Below the pieces are notes generated by a model that was given only the letters and a program-made list of their open reading frames with translations, had not been told where the DNA came from and searched no databases. From a bacterium (GTDB lineage Bacteria; UBP15; UBA6099; DSWB01), in contig JAGUYV010000497.1 of assembly GCA_020061125.1 (NCBI GenBank), forward strand, positions 1 to 8,751: a stretch of DNA of 8,751 nt, given 5' to 3'. The translations under genes and the position numbers were made by a program. Below are positions 5,063-8,751 of the stretch, one piece after another; positions within the stretch are counted from its first letter, which is position 1, and each line of letters starts with the position of its first letter.

Positions 5063-6445
5063 CTATTTTTTGAGCGGATACTTCAGAATTGAAAGAAAAC
5101 CGATGAATGTGAAAATGGCGCAGAACGGGCCGGTGAGCAGGATGCCTTCGGGATTGGCCGCAGTCATGCCGAACCGGGCCAGCAACTGCGTGCCGATCAC
5201 AGACGACACGGCAATGGCGAATTTCGTGAGCAAACCCTGCATCCCGAAATACATGGCCTCGCGGCGGCGGCCCGTTCTCTGCTCGTCGAAATCCACGATG
5301 TCAGCGATAATTGCGTTGGCCATGACCAGTAGCACGGAAATGGGTACGGCCATGATTCCAAACACGAAAATGGCATATCCCTTGACCAGGTGCGCGGGCA
5401 CGAATTTGGTGAAGTAAAAAAGCGGCGTGAGCGCGGTCAGCAGGAGCATGGCCAGGCCGATGAGTGTTTTCTTGTTGAATTTTTTGCTCGCGAAAAACAC
5501 GGCCACGAACATGGGCACGGACAGGATCATCATGATGCCTTGATAGATTCCGGCTTTGTCCTCGGTCTCGCCGAGAACCTTGGTGACATAGTAGGGCGTG
5601 GACTGCATGACCACATTGAACCCGATCCAGAACATGAAGATGCAGATCACCCAGGTCACGAAGGCATTGTTCCTGAAAGTTTCCTTCATGGCCTGGACGA
5701 AGCTGAATGTTTCTTCTTTGCCCGGCTCGATGGCTTTTTCGCGAACGAAGGTTATGGACACATAGAAAAACACGATAGTGACCGCGCCCATGACCAACGC
5801 CATTTTCATGAACTGGAATGTGGTTCCGATGATCATGGGAGCGATGATGGAGGCGATGATGAGGCCGATGATACCGAATACCGCCATCCAGGTGGACAGG
5901 CTCATACGCTCTTCGTTGGAGCGGCCGATTTCCGGCATCAGGGAAAGGTAAGGGGCCACGACCACGGTGTAGAAAAAGAAGAACCCGCCCAGGACCAGCG
6001 CGAAGTAGAGCGTGTTCACGACGCCGCCCGTGACGGCGATATTGTTTGCGCCCAGTGAAAAGGAAAACAGCGTGCTCTGCACGGCTTCGAGCGTGCCCTG
6101 GGGCGGCCGCCACAGGGCGATGAAGCACAGCACAAGAAAAGGCGTGCCAAGGGCCACAAATGGAATTCTGCGTCCCCATTTTGAGCGCGTGCGGTCGCTC
6201 CAGTACCCGATGAGCGGGTCCGCGATGGCATCCACCACGCGGCCGAACGCCATGGCGTATCCCAGAAGCACGATGGGCGCGAAGTCGAATCGCTCCACGG
6301 CGCCCGGCACATGGGTTTCAGCCCTGCCCGGCGCATAGAAATAAATGGCCCAGGTCACAATGACCTGGTTGATGAGCATCGAGGCCAGATTGCCGCTGCT
6401 GTATGATATGGTCTGCAGGAACGAGAGTTTGTTGTTCTTGTCCAT
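5063..6445 (-). CDS. GPH-family (MelB-like) sugar:cation symporter
   Basis: A 460-aa polytopic inner-membrane protein with about 12 hydrophobic helices, of the glycoside-pentoside-hexuronide:cation symporter family in the major facilitator superfamily. Helix II has VVDAIADPLIGYWSD (70-84) followed by RTRSKWGRR (85-93), the family signature; Asp72 and Asp76 correspond to MelB Asp55 and Asp59. ADIVDFDEQRTGRRRE (381-396) is the second signature, and Lys408 matches MelB Lys377 in helix XI. At the position of the helix IV cation ligand (MelB Asp124) this protein seems to have Val163. It should import a sugar, glycoside or uronide with H+ or Na+; the substrate cannot be told. The ATG lies 27 bp after the stop of the FapA-family gene and has no clear Shine-Dalgarno sequence, so expression probably depends on transcription, and perhaps translation, from that gene. 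Confidence 0.9.
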   Translation of the reverse strand: MDKNNKLSFLQTISYSSGNLASMLINQVIVTWAIYFYAPGRAETHVPGAVERFDFAPIVLLGYAMAFGRVVDAIADPLIGYWSDRTRSKWGRRIPFVALGTPFLVLCFIALWRPPQGTLEAVQSTLFSFSLGANNIAVTGGVVNTLYFALVLGGFFFFYTVVVAPYLSLMPEIGRSNEERMSLSTWMAVFGIIGLIIASIIAPMIIGTTFQFMKMALVMGAVTIVFFYVSITFVREKAIEPGKEETFSFVQAMKETFRNNAFVTWVICIFMFWIGFNVVMQSTPYYVTKVLGETEDKAGIYQGIMMILSVPMFVAVFFASKKFNKKTLIGLAMLLLTALTPLFYFTKFVPAHLVKGYAIFVFGIMAVPISVLLVMANAIIADIVDFDEQRTGRRREAMYFGMQGLLTKFAIAVSSVIGTQLLARFGMTAANPEGILLTGPFCAIFTFIGFLSILKYPLKK

Positions 6446-6472
6446 CGGATTGTGGCCGGGTCCGCTGCAGGA

Positions 6473-8320
6473 TCAGGCGCTTTCACCGGCGCTGTCGTAG
6501 GGCATGATCTCGATCTCGCCGTCCTTTTCGTAAAATGTCGTGAATTTGATTTCGTCCTGAATGAGAATGTTCGCGGTCTTGATGGAGATTTTGGTTCCGG
6601 GTAGTGCGGCGTCGCGCACATTGACCTTGAGTCCGCGGCTCTTGAGCCGGGTGAGCTTTTCCTCGAGGTCTTCCTTTTTCTCGCGAAACGCGCGCAGTTT
6701 GCTCAACAGTGCGAAGCGTTCGCGGCTCATGAGAAGCACGCGTTCCTTCTGCTCCTCGGTCAACTCTCCAGCCTGGGCCTTTTTCTTTTCCGCCGTGTCC
6801 AGGGATTTGGAGAAGGCCTCTGTTTTCTGTTCGGCTTCGCTGATTTCGTTTTCGAGGTTTTCGAGTTCGTTGCGCAGCGAAGGGCTGCCGCCGACTTCGA
6901 TGAGCGTGGGCGACTGCGTGGGAGTGCCGATGCGGTTGGCGGTCACGGCTTTTGTGGCGCGGGTGATGCCGCCCATGATGAAACCTTTCTTGCCCAGCAC
7001 GCGCACGCTGCCCGAGCTGCTGACCTTGCTGTAGATGAGCGACTCGTCAACATTGACATCGCCGTCGCAATAGACTGTGGCTTTGTCAATGAATTTCGCG
7101 GTCACGGTTCCGCGGCACATGACCAGCGCCTTGTCCTGGCCCACGATGCCCTGGCGCACGGCCAGGTTGCCCCCGCACTCGATGGTGCACATCTCCACGG
7201 TGCCGCCGATGTTGATGTCGCCCATGGCCTTGACCGAAAACCCGGAAATCACATTGCCGCGGATGTCCACAGAACCTGTGAAGTTGATGTTGCCGGTTGA
7301 GAAATCCACATCGCCCGGAACATCCAGCACTGGAACTACATTCACCTTGTTTCCGGTCCACTTGGGCTGGCCGTCCAGCGCGGCGAGAATAAGATTGGGA
7401 TCCTTCTTGTCTGGGATGGTGTTGAGTCCCGCTGGGTTGGGGATGTCGCGGCCGGAGCGGGGCTTGATCTCCTGTCCGTACACGGTTTTGCCGATGATGC
7501 CGGGAGCGGCCGGGATTTTGCGCACCAGCGGGTCTCCCTTTCGGCAGGTCTGAAAAATGTTCAACTCGCGGAAATCCACTTCGCCTTCCTCGTTCACCGT
7601 GGGCTTGGCCTTGCCCGCGTTCTGATCGAAGAAGAACTCCAGGCCCGCGTCCTCGCCGTCCATGGGTTTCTGCCCGAGGACGATGACCACATTCTGGTTG
7701 AAGATTTCGTCGGCGCAGATTTTTTTGATAACATCAACCTTCACGCCGTGGGTCATGCCTTCGTTCTTGAGATATTGCACGATGTCAATGGGCGTGATGG
7801 GATCGCCGCCGAACGGGGGCGAGACATTGATCGTGGCCTCTGTCAGGTCCTTGGAAACCTGGATGTCGAAGCGGCCGTCGCGTTTTTCGCCGACTGCCAC
7901 GAAATCGCGGAACCGGAACGAGGAAAGCATGTTTTCGATTTTTTCGAGTTCGAGGTAGAAGTCGCCCGCGCCCGCGCTTTTGATGGCTTCCATGACATTG
8001 CGCAGTTCGGCTTTTTTGCCGTGTCCCATGGGCGGCTCGATCTTGATTTCCACCTGCTCGCCGTCCTCGTTGAGCCGCGCCAGAACCTTGCCGTCAACCG
8101 GCTCCGGCTGTGGCGGGCCGACCACCACGGGGTCCGCGGCCTTGCTCTGAAATGCTGCGTCCACGGGCGTCAGATCCAACTGGTCAATGCCTCTCTTCTG
8201 GAGCAGTTCCTTGACTTTCGGCAGCCACTCGGCCGGGTTTTCGTAGCATGACGGGTCAATGGCCACGGTCACGCCGCTGGATGAAAAAACAACGCGAATT
8301 TTTGCTGTATCGTCGGACAT
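6473..8320 (-). CDS. FapA/DUF342-family protein with beta-helix and coiled coil
   Basis: A 615-aa protein without signal peptide or membrane helix. Residues 1-150 are a less conserved N-terminal region. About 155-260 is the alpha/beta N-terminal domain of the family (SPPFGGDPIT at 167-176 is typical). About 265-330 holds the KIPAAPGIIGKTVYG block (268-282), diagnostic for DUF342. About 330-475 is a run of short Gly-rich beta-strands (GDVDF, GSVDIRGNV, GDINIGGTV, GGNLAVRQG) expected to form a right-handed beta-helix like bactofilins. About 481-562 is strongly charged coiled coil, then a small beta-rich end. The family is named after a Vibrio protein linked to flagellar assembly and polar localisation, but many members occur without flagella, and none of the neighbours is a flagellar gene. 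AAAGGA (8329-8334) is 8 nt before the ATG. It is co-directional with the symporter and divergent from the DUF2723 gene. The family is secure; the cellular role is open. Confidence 0.92.
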   Translation of the reverse strand: MSDDTAKIRVVFSSSGVTVAIDPSCYENPAEWLPKVKELLQKRGIDQLDLTPVDAAFQSKAADPVVVGPPQPEPVDGKVLARLNEDGEQVEIKIEPPMGHGKKAELRNVMEAIKSAGAGDFYLELEKIENMLSSFRFRDFVAVGEKRDGRFDIQVSKDLTEATINVSPPFGGDPITPIDIVQYLKNEGMTHGVKVDVIKKICADEIFNQNVVIVLGQKPMDGEDAGLEFFFDQNAGKAKPTVNEEGEVDFRELNIFQTCRKGDPLVRKIPAAPGIIGKTVYGQEIKPRSGRDIPNPAGLNTIPDKKDPNLILAALDGQPKWTGNKVNVVPVLDVPGDVDFSTGNINFTGSVDIRGNVISGFSVKAMGDINIGGTVEMCTIECGGNLAVRQGIVGQDKALVMCRGTVTAKFIDKATVYCDGDVNVDESLIYSKVSSSGSVRVLGKKGFIMGGITRATKAVTANRIGTPTQSPTLIEVGGSPSLRNELENLENEISEAEQKTEAFSKSLDTAEKKKAQAGELTEEQKERVLLMSRERFALLSKLRAFREKKEDLEEKLTRLKSRGLKVNVRDAALPGTKISIKTANILIQDEIKFTTFYEKDGEIEIMPYDSAGESA

Positions 8321-8403
8321 GACTTTAATCCTTTATCTTTTCGGGTCCGTCTCAATGGCTATGCGCGCATGAATACGGTAAATGCGCGATTTTTGTGCCT
8401 TTA

Positions 8404-8433
8404 ATCTTAGAGCATGGCGGCGGACAGTGTCAA
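8404..8433 (-). promoter_or_regulatory. Predicted sigma70 promoter of the FapA-family/symporter operon
   Basis: A perfect -35 TTGACA (8428-8433, minus strand) stands 18 bp from a -10 TAAGAT (8404-8409, four of six to consensus). Transcription would start near 8397, giving a leader of about 77 nt. It sits back-to-back with the promoter-like sequence of the divergent DUF2723 gene. Confidence 0.55.
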
Positions 8434-8457
8434 CAAGACCCCCGTGCTGAAAGCGTG

Positions 8458-8488
8458 TTGAGCGGCCACTCATATTTTGTGCTATTCT
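8458..8488 (+). promoter_or_regulatory. Possible extended -10 promoter of the DUF2723 gene
   Basis: TGC-TATTCT (8480-8488) is an extended -10 element; a -35-like TTGAGC (8458-8463) is 19 bp away, longer than ideal. A start near 8495 would leave only about four nucleotides before the ATG, giving a nearly leaderless message. This agrees with the lack of a clear ribosome site (only GAG at 8491-8493). Confidence 0.35.
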
Positions 8489-8498
8489 ATGAGTTGAC

Positions 8499-8751
8499 AT
8501 GAACGGTCGAAACAGGGATGCGGCAGCCGCCGCAATCATTTTTCTTGCGCTGCTGGGCATGTATCTTGGCACTGCCGCGCCAGCGGTTTTGTTCGAGGAC
8601 ACGGGGGAATTCGCCTCGGGCGCGTCGGTGCTGGGTGTGGCGCATCCGCCGGGATATCCGCTGTACCTGCTGCTTGGGCATCTGTGGGCCAGGCTTCCTG
8701 TTTCGGAACCGGGATTTGCGTTGGCGTGTTTTTCCGCGGCCGCGGCCGCGG
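8499..8751 (+). CDS. DUF2723-family membrane protein (GT-C-like), 3' end cut by window edge
   Basis: The first 84 residues are visible. After a short polar, positive N-terminus (MNGRNRD) comes a hydrophobic segment (about 8-32), then FEDTGEFASGA (32-42) and LGVAHPPGYPLY (45-56) followed by another hydrophobic stretch. The D-T/S-G-E-F motif after the first helix plus HPPGYPLY is the signature of DUF2723, a family of large multi-spanning membrane proteins related to GT-C glycosyltransferases such as protein mannosyltransferases. In GT-C enzymes the first acidic loop is catalytic, and Asp34/Glu37 would fit. Full members usually have many more helices and several hundred more residues, all outside the window. 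The ATG is the first in frame; there is only a poor ribosome site (GAG at 8491-8493). It is divergent from the FapA-family gene with 178 bp between start codons. Confidence 0.85.
   Translation, partial: MNGRNRDAAAAAIIFLALLGMYLGTAAPAVLFEDTGEFASGASVLGVAHPPGYPLYLLLGHLWARLPVSEPGFALACFSAAAAA

Overview
GC-rich bacterial DNA holding eight protein genes and one tRNA gene. Six complete genes and one truncated gene lie on the minus strand; tRNA-Leu and a second truncated gene lie on the plus strand. The combination of a FapA/DUF342 protein, a DUF2723 membrane protein, a bacterial deoxyhypusine-synthase-like enzyme and a small CBM48 protein with a lysine/alanine tail suggests an environmental or gut Gram-negative bacterium, perhaps of the PVC group (Lentisphaerota/Kiritimatiellota). 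This is an inference from gene content with low confidence, because there is no rRNA or other phylogenetic marker. No mobile element, CRISPR array, phage gene or integrase is visible.

Region 1 (1-2958, minus strand) is a compact carbohydrate operon read right to left: class II (FucA-like) aldolase, class III (GSA-aminomutase-like) aminotransferase, then an FGGY sugar kinase cut by the window edge. Gaps are 43 and 28 bp. A sigma70-like promoter with two overlapping inverted repeats just downstream of it precedes the aldolase, so repression by a TetR-type or similar regulator is plausible. The kinase and aldolase suggest the phosphorylate-then-cleave logic of deoxysugar/pentose catabolism; the aminotransferase in the middle is the unusual part.

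Region 2 (3034-3165, plus strand) is tRNA-Leu(UAA) with a good sigma70 promoter. It converges on region 3.

Region 3 (3211-4999, minus strand) has two separately promoted genes: a deoxyhypusine-synthase-like protein, probably a polyamine enzyme, and a 131-aa protein joining a histone-H1-like Lys/Ala tail to a glycogen-binding CBM48 domain whose key binding residues are retained.

Region 4 (5063-8433, minus strand) is a two-gene operon: a 615-aa FapA/DUF342 protein and, 27 bp later, a 12-helix GPH-family (MelB-like) sugar symporter.

Region 5 (8458-8751, plus strand) is the start of a DUF2723 (GT-C-like) membrane protein transcribed divergently from the FapA gene. The themes of sugar uptake and catabolism, a glycan-binding domain and a possible membrane glycosyltransferase fit a carbohydrate-oriented lifestyle, but the regions need not work together. 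All intergenic stretches are under 300 bp; their promoter-like elements and repeats are listed separately.
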